From Nocardioides sp. GY 10113 (lineage in GTDB: Bacteria > Actinomycetota > Actinomycetes > Propionibacteriales > Nocardioidaceae): a stretch of DNA of 64,000 nucleotides. Position numbers and translations under genes: made by a program. The stretch spans positions 1-64,000 of the forward strand of contig NZ_STGK01000013.1 of the NCBI RefSeq assembly GCF_004919105.1, read 5' to 3'. The stretch's first letter is position 1, and every line of letters begins with the position of its first letter. This document shows positions 34,259-41,293 of the stretch, in pieces. The notes under the pieces were generated by a model that did no database searches, was not told the DNA's origin, and was given only the letters and a program-made list of their open reading frames with translations.

Positions 34259-34274
34259 TGTGACTCGGCTCACA
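34259..34274. promoter_or_regulatory. CRP/GlxR-like operator before the liv operon
   Basis: TGTGA-CTCGGC-TCACA, a perfect inverted repeat matching the CRP-family consensus TGTGA-N6-TCACA (GlxR and Mycobacterium Crp bind related sites). It starts 16 nt before the livF start codon, and the likely -10 (TACATT, - strand, 34284-34289) is just upstream of it. A regulator bound here would therefore lie at or past the transcription start and repress. Confidence 0.65.
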
Positions 34275-34351
34275 AGTGGTGGCGAATGTAACTGGCCTCA
34301 CGCGAAATGGCAGCCATCTCCGGCCAAAAAACGAACGATTACTAGGAAATC

Positions 34352-34789
34352 TCACTCGTCGACCGTCAGAGCGGTCCCCGCGCGGCGCAGATCGGCCCGG
34401 ATCGCCCGACGTGCGAGGGCGCCGAGGAGGGGCCCGAGGCCGGCACCGGAGACCTCGAAGTCGGCCGTCACCCGGGTTCCGCCGGGCGGTCCCTGGCCCG
34501 CGGCCAGGGGCGAGAACGTCAGCGCCAGGGTGGCCCGGAACGGGCCGAAGACGCCCTCCTCGACCCACCTGTCCGGGGTCGAGGCGACGATCCGCATCCG
34601 CGGCCGGACCCCCGGCACCGCGGTGACGTCGACCCAGGTCGTGCCGACCCCGCCGGGGCCGTCGGCACCCGGCTCGAGGTCGGCCACGGCACGCAGGCTG
34701 GACTGCCAGGCGGGCCTGTTCCCGGGGTCCCTCAGATAGGCCGCGACACGGTCGACCCGCGCCGGAAGGTCGACCGTGATCCGCGGCAT
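34352..34789 (-). CDS. SRPBCC-family (START-like) protein
   Basis: 145 aa. Pattern RITVDLPARVDRVAAYLRDPGNRPAWQSSLRAV, then GTTWVDVTAVPGVRPRMRIVASTPDRWVEEG and TLALTFSPL... GTRVTADFEV, ending in a long helix. This is the polyketide-cyclase/Bet v1-like fold that binds hydrophobic ligands. It lies 16 nt downstream of purB, so it is probably cotranscribed, but a link to purine synthesis is not apparent. Confidence 0.8.
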   Translation of the reverse strand: MPRITVDLPARVDRVAAYLRDPGNRPAWQSSLRAVADLEPGADGPGGVGTTWVDVTAVPGVRPRMRIVASTPDRWVEEGVFGPFRATLALTFSPLAAGQGPPGGTRVTADFEVSGAGLGPLLGALARRAIRADLRRAGTALTVDE

Positions 34790-34805
34790 CGCACCGGTGC
34801 GGGCG

Positions 34806-36224
34806 TCAGAGGATCTCGCCGGGCCCGTAGGCCGCCGCGGCCGGGTACCGCTCGGCCCACGCCGCCGCCTGGCGACAGACCTCCTGGGTCTGCGCGACGG
34901 CGGCGCCGGTGAAGGTGATCGGCTCGGCGACCAGGCTGTCGAGCTGGGCCGGCGTGAGGCCGAGACGCTCGTCGGCGGCGAGCTTGGCGAAGACGTCGTT
35001 CTCGGCCTGGCCCTGCCGCATCGCCAGGGCGGTGCCGACCGCCGCCTCCTTGATCGCCTCGTGGGCGCTCTCGCGGCCCACCCCGTTGCGCACGGCGGCC
35101 ATCAGCACCTTCGTCGTGGCCAGGTAGGGCAGGTAGCGGTCCAGCTCGCGCTGGATGACCGCCGGGAACGCGCCGAACTCGTCCAGGACGGTCAGGAAGG
35201 TCTGGAACAGCCCGTCGACGGCGAAGAACGCGTCCGGCAGCGCCACCCGTCGTACGACGGAGCAGGAGACGTCGCCCTCGTTCCACTGGTCGCCGGCCAG
35301 CTCGCCGACCATCGACAGGTAGCCGCGGGTGACGACGGCCAGGCCATTGACCCGCTCGCAGGAGCGGGTGTTCATCTTGTGCGGCATCGCCGAGGAGCCG
35401 ACCTGGCCCTCCTTGAAGCCCTCGGTGACGATCTCGTTGCCGGCCATCAGGCGGATCGTGGTGGCCAGGTTGGACGGCGAGGCGACCAGCTGGACCAGCG
35501 CGGAGAGGACGTCGAAGTCGAGGCTGCGCGGGTAGACCTGGCCGACGCTGGTCAGCACCCGCTCGAAGCCGAGGTGGGCGGCGACCCGCTGCTCGAGGTC
35601 CTGGAGCTTCTCCGCGTCGCCGCCGAGCAGGTCCAGCATGTCCTGGGCGGTGCCCATCGGGCCCTTGATACCGCGCAGCGGGTAGCGGGCCAGCAGGTCC
35701 TCGACCCGCTCCAGGCCGATCATCAGCTCGTCGGCGGCCGTCGCGAACCGCTTGCCCAGCGTGGTCGCCTGCGCGGCGACGTTGTGGCTGCGGCCGGCCA
35801 TCACGGTGACCTCGTGCTCGCCGGCGAGGCGCGCCAGCCGCGCCAGGGTGGCGACGCCGCGGTCACGGAGCAGGGCCAGCGACTGGCGGACCTGGAGCTG
35901 CTCGACGTTCTCGGTGAGGTCGCGGGAGGTCATCCCCTTGTGGATGTGCTCGTGCCCGGCGAGGTCGGAGAACTCCTCGATCCGCGCCTTCACGTCGTGG
36001 CGGGTGATCCGCTCACGGGCCGCGATGGAGTCCAGGTCGACCTTCTCCACGACCGCCTCGTAGGCCTCGATGACGCCGTCGGGGACGTCGATGCCGAGGT
36101 CCTTCTGCGCCTTGAGCACCGCGATCCACAGCTGGCGCTCGAGCACGATCTTGTGCTCGGGAGACCAGATCTGGGCGAGATCGGCGGCGGCGTAGCGGGT
36201 GGCGAGGACATTGGGAACCGTCAC
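34806..36224 (-). CDS. purB: Adenylosuccinate lyase PurB
   Basis: 472 aa, fumarase/aspartase superfamily. It splits SAICAR to AICAR + fumarate and adenylosuccinate to AMP + fumarate. The superfamily signature GSSAMPHKMNTRSCERV and the catalytic region (HEHIHKGMTSRDLTEN, GIKGPMGTAQDML) are present. GTG 36224 (MTVPNVLATRYA) is chosen as the family start. GAGAAT lies 8 nt upstream, so it may be leaderless. Confidence 0.96.
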   Translation of the reverse strand: MTVPNVLATRYAAADLAQIWSPEHKIVLERQLWIAVLKAQKDLGIDVPDGVIEAYEAVVEKVDLDSIAARERITRHDVKARIEEFSDLAGHEHIHKGMTSRDLTENVEQLQVRQSLALLRDRGVATLARLARLAGEHEVTVMAGRSHNVAAQATTLGKRFATAADELMIGLERVEDLLARYPLRGIKGPMGTAQDMLDLLGGDAEKLQDLEQRVAAHLGFERVLTSVGQVYPRSLDFDVLSALVQLVASPSNLATTIRLMAGNEIVTEGFKEGQVGSSAMPHKMNTRSCERVNGLAVVTRGYLSMVGELAGDQWNEGDVSCSVVRRVALPDAFFAVDGLFQTFLTVLDEFGAFPAVIQRELDRYLPYLATTKVLMAAVRNGVGRESAHEAIKEAAVGTALAMRQGQAENDVFAKLAADERLGLTPAQLDSLVAEPITFTGAAVAQTQEVCRQAAAWAERYPAAAAYGPGEIL

Positions 36225-36282
36225 GGTGTCCGATTCTCCCACGGGCGGGGGCGGCGCGCCCGATCGGCGGGGTGGCGGGCGA

Positions 36283-36431
36283 TGTAACACGCTGTTGCGG
36301 GCGCTGGTCGGCCGTCGGGCCATGTACACGCGGTTGCAGGCACTGACCGGCCGTCGGCGGTGGTTGAAGGCCGTTGCAACGGGCTCCTACCGACGCGAAC
36401 AGCCGACCAGAGCGCCGGACAGCGTGTTACA
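36283..36431. repeat. 149-bp element with perfect 13-bp terminal inverted repeats
   Basis: TGTAACACGCTGT at 36283-36295 and its exact reverse complement at 36419-36431. The pairing continues inward imperfectly (TGGTCGGCCGTCGG against the complement of GCGAACAGCCGACCA). Inside, a degenerate direct copy of the left end (TGTACACGCGGTTGC, about 36322) follows. The right end overlaps the GNAT stop codon. No target-site duplication or ORF is evident. It could be a MITE-like element or a long-stem transcript-end structure. Confidence 0.7.
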
Positions 36432-36987
36432 GCCCCACCCCGACCGGCCGCACCATCACCAGCTCGCCGTCCTCGGTGGTCCCGCGCAGCTGGGTGAACC
36501 CGTGCCGCGCGAGCACCTTCAGGCCAGCGGCGTTGGTCGGCGCCACGCTGGCCCGCACCCGCACCGGCCCACCAGCACCACCCACAGCACCCACAGCACC
36601 CACAGCACCCGCAGCACCGGCCGCGTCCACCGCGGCCAGCAGCCCGCCGAGCGCCTCGGTGCCGATCCCGCGCCCCCGGCCGCGGGGCACCACGCCGTAG
36701 CCGACCTCGACCTCCGGCACGCCGTCCTCGGCGGCCTCCGGGCCGCCGAAGAAGCCGATCGAGCCGACGATGTGCCCGGTCTCGGCCCACACGATCGACC
36801 GCGTGGTCCACGGGTCGCCCTCGCGCCACAGGCCCGCCGCGTCGAGGTCGTCGCGGCGCGGGAACTCCGGGTGCCACTTGGGCAGGCGGTCACCGGCACG
36901 CAGCGCCCGCACGGTGGCCGCGTCCCACACCCGCAGCACGAGCCGCGGGGTGACGACCTCCGGCGGCAGGGCAACCCCCTCGACCAC
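36427..36987 (-). CDS. GNAT-family N-acetyltransferase
   Basis: 186 aa, RimJ/RimL-like branch by its start (LPPEVVTPRLVLRVWDAATVRAL). WTTRSIVWAETGHIVGSIGFFGG is the beta4 region. The acetyl-CoA loop is GVVPRGRGRGIGTEALGGLLAAV. The end NAAGLKVLARHGFTQLRG is canonical. An Ala/Gly/Val insertion from a 9-bp repeat sits between them. GTG 36987 is 5 nt after the purD stop, so it is probably cotranscribed with purD. Substrate unknown. Confidence 0.85.
   Translation of the reverse strand: MVEGVALPPEVVTPRLVLRVWDAATVRALRAGDRLPKWHPEFPRRDDLDAAGLWREGDPWTTRSIVWAETGHIVGSIGFFGGPEAAEDGVPEVEVGYGVVPRGRGRGIGTEALGGLLAAVDAAGAAGAVGAVGAVGGAGGPVRVRASVAPTNAAGLKVLARHGFTQLRGTTEDGELVMVRPVGVGL
36581..36616. repeat. 9-bp in-frame tandem repeat within the GNAT gene
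   Basis: CCCACAGCA three times and a variant CCCGCAGCA, coding for an Ala/Gly/Val-rich insertion on the - strand. Copy-number change stays in frame. Confidence 0.7.
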
Positions 36988-36992
36988 GGGTC

Positions 36993-38288
36993 TCAGTCCT
37001 CGAGGACCGAGGCGCCCTCGATCACGCCGAGCGGCTCCGCCGCGATGTCGGTACGCCGCTGCAGGCCGTCGAAGGAGATCAGGTCGGCAGCGGCGTAGGC
37101 GCGGGCGCGGGCGTCGGCCACGTCGTACCCGACCGCACGGACCGCCAGCACCCGACCGCCGGCCGTCACCAGCCGGGTCTCGCCGTCGACCTCCACCAGC
37201 GCCGTACCGGCGTGGATCACGTCGACGTCGGCGACCCCGTTGGCCGCGCCGACGCCGGTGATCACGTCGCCCTTGGAGGAGGACTCCGGGTAGCCGGCGG
37301 AGGCCAGCACCACGGTCACGGACGCGCCGTCGCGGAACCGCGGCGCCTCCACCGTGTCCAGCGCACCGGTGGCGGCCGCGTGCAGCAGCCCGCCGACGCC
37401 GCTGTCGATCAGGGCCAGCACGGGCTGGATGTCGGGGTCGCCGAAGCGGCAGTTGAACTCGATGACCCGCGGGCCGGCCGAGGTCAGCGCCAGCCCGACG
37501 TAGAGGCAGCCGACGAAGGGCGCGCCGCGGCGGCTCATCTCGTCCAGCGTGGGCTGGACCACCGACGCCATCACCACCGCCGCGAGGTCGTCCTGCGCCC
37601 AGGTCAGCGGGGAGTAGGAGCCCATCCCGCCGGTGTTGGGCCCGCGACCGCCGTCGAAGATCCGCTTGAAGTCCTGGGCCGGCTGCAGCGGGTAGGCGCG
37701 CGAGCCGTCGCAGACCGCGAACAGCGAGACCTCGGGGCCCTCCAGGAACTCCTCGATCACCACGCGGCCGCACTCCGCGGCGTGGGCCAGCGCCTCGTCG
37801 CGGTCGCGGGTGACCACCACGCCCTTGCCGGCCGCGAGGGCGTCGTCCTTGACGACGTACGGCGCGCCGAACTCGTCGAGCGCGGCGGCGGCCTCCTCGG
37901 GCGTGGTGCAGGTGCGCGACCCGGCGGTGGGCACGCCGGCGGCGGCCATCACCTCCTTGGAGAACGCCTTGGACCCCTCGAGCCGCGCGGCGGCGGCGGA
38001 CGGGCCGAAGACCGCGATGCCGCGCTCGCGCACGGCGTCGGCGACGCCGGCGACCAGCGGCGCCTCGGGGCCGACCACGACCAGGTCGACGCCGAGCTCC
38101 GCGGCCAGCGCGGCGACGCCCGGGCCGTCCATCGGGTCGGCGTCGTGCAGCGTCGCGAACGCTCCGATCCCCGGGTTGCCGGGGGCGGCGTGCACGGCGG
38201 CGACGCCGGGGTCGCGGGAGAGGGCCAGGGCGAGGGCGTGCTCGCGGCCGCCGGTGCCGACGACGAGGCAGGTGATCGGGGTGCTCAC
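36993..38288 (-). CDS. purD: Phosphoribosylamine-glycine ligase PurD
   Basis: 431-aa ATP-grasp enzyme, step 2 of purine synthesis (PRA + Gly + ATP to GAR). The N-terminal VVGTGGREHALALAL, PGNPGI, the GPEAPLVAGVADAV loop, and the ATP-grasp core (PFVGCLYVGLALTS... VIEFNCRFGDPDIQPVL) are all there. GTG 38288 lies 8 nt after TAGGCT. Followed closely by the GNAT gene. Confidence 0.97.
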   Translation of the reverse strand: MSTPITCLVVGTGGREHALALALSRDPGVAAVHAAPGNPGIGAFATLHDADPMDGPGVAALAAELGVDLVVVGPEAPLVAGVADAVRERGIAVFGPSAAAARLEGSKAFSKEVMAAAGVPTAGSRTCTTPEEAAAALDEFGAPYVVKDDALAAGKGVVVTRDRDEALAHAAECGRVVIEEFLEGPEVSLFAVCDGSRAYPLQPAQDFKRIFDGGRGPNTGGMGSYSPLTWAQDDLAAVVMASVVQPTLDEMSRRGAPFVGCLYVGLALTSAGPRVIEFNCRFGDPDIQPVLALIDSGVGGLLHAAATGALDTVEAPRFRDGASVTVVLASAGYPESSSKGDVITGVGAANGVADVDVIHAGTALVEVDGETRLVTAGGRVLAVRAVGYDVADARARAYAAADLISFDGLQRRTDIAAEPLGVIEGASVLED

Positions 38289-38296
38289 GGGGCCTG

Positions 38297-38302
38297 AGCC
38301 TA
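38297..38302 (-). promoter_or_regulatory. Probable leaderless -10 element of purD
   Basis: TAGGCT on the - strand, 8 nt before GTG 38288; slightly wider than the 6-7 nt at other genes here. Confidence 0.5.
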
Positions 38303-38388
38303 GTGTCCGGCTGATCCCGGCGGCCGAGCGGCCGCGGCCTCAGGCGGGGCGCCGGCCGGGGCTCGGTCCGGCGCGTCAGGCCGGCGCG

Positions 38389-39267
38389 TCAGGCCGGGGC
38401 GTCGCCGTCCGGCGCCAGACCGACGCGGGCGAGGAACTCCAGGGCCACGTCGGCGACCTCGCCCCAGTGGCTGTCGATCACCAGCGAGTGGCCCGCCCCG
38501 GGGATCTCGACCAGCTCGGTCACGTGGTGGGCGTTCTTCTTCTGCCGCTGGTAGGCGGCGTTGCCGAGCGCGAACGGCACGATGTGGTCCCGCTCCCCCG
38601 TGACCACCAGCATCGGACCGCGGTCGGGGCTCTCGACGTCGACCTTGGTGACCGCCCACGGGTTGACGTTCGCGCTGGCCGCCTCGAAGAGCGGCCGTGC
38701 CGGCGCCGGCACGTGGAACTCCTCGTAGAGCGCGCGCGCCTCGGCCTCCCCGACGGCGTTGGCGAACCCGTAGCGGAACTGCTCGAAGGTCAGCGTCACC
38801 GTCTTCTTGAAGTTCAGCGGGTTGCCGAGCACCGGGAACGACGCCTTGAGCGTCGAGATCGGCAACGGCAGCACCCCCTGGCTGGGCGCCGGGTCGATGC
38901 TCACGGATCCGGCGGCGAGCCCGCGCCCCGCGACCATCTGCGCCAGCAGTCCGCCGAAGGAGTGGCCGATCACCACCGCCCGCCGATCCAGCCCGGCGAG
39001 GACCTCCGCCACGTGGTCGGCGATGTCGACCACCGAGAGACCGGCCAGCGCGTCGGGCTGCGCGAGCGCGGCGGCGACGTCGGGCTGGTCGCCCGGCCAG
39101 TCGACGGCGACGGCGGCGTACCCCTCCTCCTCGAACCGGGTGCGCCAACGGTCCCAGCTGCCGGCCAGCAGCCACAACCCGTGGACGAAGACGACCGGCG
39201 GACGGCCGGAGTCGTTGGCGGCGGCGACCTCGGCGGCCTCGCGGGCGGTGACGGCGGTGGCGCTCAT
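38389..39267 (-). CDS. Alpha/beta-hydrolase
   Basis: 292 aa. The start PPVVFVHGLWLLAGSWDRWR is the oxyanion region. Nucleophile serine is in IGHSFGG, acid Asp in TGERDHIVP, and His in PGAGHSLVIDS. It is a soluble esterase/lipase-type or lysophospholipase-like enzyme. Substrate not predictable. It has its own RBS (GAGGAC) and sits between purD and purA on the same strand. Confidence 0.88.
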   Translation of the reverse strand: MSATAVTAREAAEVAAANDSGRPPVVFVHGLWLLAGSWDRWRTRFEEEGYAAVAVDWPGDQPDVAAALAQPDALAGLSVVDIADHVAEVLAGLDRRAVVIGHSFGGLLAQMVAGRGLAAGSVSIDPAPSQGVLPLPISTLKASFPVLGNPLNFKKTVTLTFEQFRYGFANAVGEAEARALYEEFHVPAPARPLFEAASANVNPWAVTKVDVESPDRGPMLVVTGERDHIVPFALGNAAYQRQKKNAHHVTELVEIPGAGHSLVIDSHWGEVADVALEFLARVGLAPDGDAPA

Positions 39268-39376
39268 GGACAGTCCTCGGCTCGCGGCATCGGTCAGTGC
39301 CAACAGTCCCCCGAGGACCGGCGCCGCGCAAGGGCGGTCTGGCCGCCCGCGCGGCGCGCCGCTGGACCGGGACGGG

Positions 39377-40660
39377 TCAGCGCAGCGGGTGCCGCACGAC
39401 CGCCTGCTCGCGCTCCGGGCCGACACCGACCACCGAGATCCGGGCCCCGGACTGCGCCTCGGCGAACTCGACGTACTCCTGGGCCGCCTTCGGCAGGTCG
39501 TCGAAGGAGCGGGCGCCGGAGATGTCCTCGGACCAGCCGGGCAGGTACTCGTAGATCGGCTTCGCGTGGTGGAAGTCGGTCTGGTTGACCGGCATCTCGT
39601 CGTGACGCACGCCGTTGACGTCGTAGGCGACGCAGACGGGGATCTGCTCCAGCCCGGTCAGCGTGTCGAGCTTGGTGAGCACGAAGTCGGTGACGCCGTT
39701 GATGCGGTGCGCGTACCGGGTGATCACCGTGTCGAACCAGCCGCAGCGGCGGGGCCGGCCGGTGGTCGTGCCGTACTCCCAGCCCGCCTGGCGCAGGAAC
39801 TCGCCGTTCTCGTCCTCGAGCTCGGTCGGGAACGGCCCCTCGCCGACCCGGGTGGTGTAGGCCTTCGCGATCGCGATCACCTGGTCGATCCGGGTCGGCG
39901 GGATGCCGGAGCCGGTGCACGCGCCGCCGGAGGTCGCCGAGGAGGACGTGACGAACGGGTAGGTGCCGTGGTCGACGTCGAGCAGCGTGGCCTGGCCGGC
40001 CTCCAGCAGCACGACCTCGTCGCGGTCCAGCGCCTGGCCCAGCAGCAGCGTGGTGTCGCAGACGTACGGCGCCAGCCGGTCGGTGTGCGCGAGCAGCTCC
40101 TCGACGGTCTGGTCCACGCTCGGGCCGCGCCGGTTGTAGACCTTGGTCAGGATCTGGTTCTTGAGCTCGAGCGCGCCCTCGACCTTGGCGCGCAGGATCT
40201 TCTCGTCGAAGAGGTCCTGCACCCGGATGCCGATCCGGTTCATCTTGTCGGCGTAGGTGGGGCCGATGCCGCGGCCGGTGGTGCCGATCCGGCGGCTGCC
40301 GAGGAACCGCTCGTTGACCTTGTCCAGGGTGCGGTTGTAGTCGGCGATGATGTGCGCGTTCGCGCTCAGCTTGAGCCGGGAGGTGTCGATGCCGCGGGCC
40401 TCGAGGCCCTCGATCTCGTGGAACAGGACGTCCACGTCGACGACGACGCCGTTGCCGATCACCGGGGTGGTGCCGGGGGTGAGGATGCCGCTGGGCAGCA
40501 GGTGCAGCGCGTACTTCTCCTCGCCGATCACCACCGTGTGGCCGGCGTTGTTGCCGCCGTTGAACTTGACGACGTAGTCGACCTCGCCGCCGAGGTGGTC
40601 GGTCGCCTTCCCCTTGCCTTCGTCGCCCCACTGGGCACCGACGATCACGATCGCGGGCAT
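39377..40660 (-). CDS. purA: Adenylosuccinate synthetase PurA
   Basis: 427 aa. GTP-dependent conversion of IMP + Asp to adenylosuccinate. GDEGKGK at residues 12-18, then [31 protein letters not shown] and [10 protein letters not shown] are family hallmarks. ATG 40660 has an AAGGAG RBS. A 130-nt leader containing a terminator-like hairpin lies upstream. Confidence 0.97.
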   Translation of the reverse strand: MPAIVIVGAQWGDEGKGKATDHLGGEVDYVVKFNGGNNAGHTVVIGEEKYALHLLPSGILTPGTTPVIGNGVVVDVDVLFHEIEGLEARGIDTSRLKLSANAHIIADYNRTLDKVNERFLGSRRIGTTGRGIGPTYADKMNRIGIRVQDLFDEKILRAKVEGALELKNQILTKVYNRRGPSVDQTVEELLAHTDRLAPYVCDTTLLLGQALDRDEVVLLEAGQATLLDVDHGTYPFVTSSSATSGGACTGSGIPPTRIDQVIAIAKAYTTRVGEGPFPTELEDENGEFLRQAGWEYGTTTGRPRRCGWFDTVITRYAHRINGVTDFVLTKLDTLTGLEQIPVCVAYDVNGVRHDEMPVNQTDFHHAKPIYEYLPGWSEDISGARSFDDLPKAAQEYVEFAEAQSGARISVVGVGPEREQAVVRHPLR

Positions 40661-40758
40661 CTGCTCGCTCCTTCACTCCGGACGGAGTCCCTCCGTCCCG
40701 CCGTCGGCGAGCCGGCTGCTCAACGCACCACTCTGTTGGGTTCGGGTTGTCCTGACAA

Positions 40759-40790
40759 GCAAACAGCCCCGGCAAGACCGGGGCTCTTGC
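40759..40790 (-). terminator. Hairpin in the purA-KSI intergenic region, possible purA leader attenuator
   Basis: AGCCCCGG (40765-40772) pairs with CCGGGGCT (40778-40785), extended by GCAA/TTGC. Read on the - strand it is followed by GTTTGCTTG. TAACGT at 40797-40802 (- strand) could be a -10 for purA, which would put this hairpin at the 5' end of the purA leader. Confidence 0.5.
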
Positions 40791-40799
40791 GGCCATACG

Positions 40800-40828
40800 T
40801 TACCAAATCGCGTTCCGGCGGTTAGATT
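40800..40828 (+). promoter_or_regulatory. Sigma-70-type promoter of the ketosteroid isomerase gene
   Basis: TTACCA (40800-40805), 17-nt spacer, TAGATT (40823-40828). The predicted start, near 40835, falls at the left edge of the operator palindrome. Confidence 0.5.
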
Positions 40829-40833
40829 CACTC

Positions 40834-40865
40834 GGGAACGAGAACACGTTCTATTTCTCGTTCCC
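40834..40865. promoter_or_regulatory. Nested palindromic operator, KstR-like core
   Basis: Outer arms GGGAACGAGAA (40834-40844) and TTCTCGTTCCC (40855-40865) are perfectly complementary. Overlapping them, AGAACACGTTCT (40841-40852) has the AACnnGTT centre of the KstR repressor motif of sterol-degrading actinobacteria. It overlaps the expected transcription start of the isomerase gene. Confidence 0.6.
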
Positions 40866-40906
40866 ACCTCCGCCGATCCGTTCAGTCACCGCCGACAGGA
40901 GCCACC

Positions 40907-41281
40907 ATGGCCGCCAGCCGCGAAGCCATCCTCGAGACCGTCCAGCGCTACGTCGACCTCGTCGCCACGGGGAGCTCGTCCGACGTGGTCGCCCTGTACG
41001 CCGACGGCGCGACCGTCGAGGACCCCGTCGGCACCCCGGTCCGCACCACCCGCGAGGAGATCGCGGAGTTCTACGGCGCCCTGGACGGCCTGGAGCAGGA
41101 GAGCCGGCTGATCACCGCCCGGGTCGCCGGCAACGAGGCGGCCTTCCACTTCGAGCTCGTCACCAAGGCCGGCGCCGAGACCTACACGCTCTCGGTGATC
41201 GACGTGATGTCCTTCGACGAGGACGCCAAGATCACCACCATGCGCGCCTACTGGTCCGGCGAGGACATGGTCGTCTCCTAG
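40907..41281 (+). CDS. Delta5-3-ketosteroid isomerase
   Basis: 124-aa NTF2-fold enzyme moving the C5-C6 double bond of 3-keto-steroids into conjugation. Similarity to the classical Comamonas and Pseudomonas enzymes is high (YADGATVEDPVG, NEAAFHF, SVIDVMSFDE, TTMRAYWS). All three catalytic residues align: Y15, general base D39 and D99. It is a single gene under a KstR-like operator, suggesting sterol-responsive control. No other steroid-ring genes are nearby. RBS GACAGGAG precedes the ATG. Confidence 0.9.
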   Translation: MAASREAILETVQRYVDLVATGSSSDVVALYADGATVEDPVGTPVRTTREEIAEFYGALDGLEQESRLITARVAGNEAAFHFELVTKAGAETYTLSVIDVMSFDEDAKITTMRAYWSGEDMVVS

Positions 41282-41293
41282 CCGACCCGGGCC

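Noticed and set aside
34284..34351. Terminator for the SRPBCC gene at the T-rich run (TTTTTT on the - strand)
   Set aside because: It lies upstream of livF and downstream of nothing on that strand; the SRPBCC gene is transcribed away from it, and no stem precedes the run.
36283..36431. 149-bp inverted-repeat element considered as an insertion sequence
   Set aside because: No transposase frame and no clear target duplication; listed as a repeat instead.
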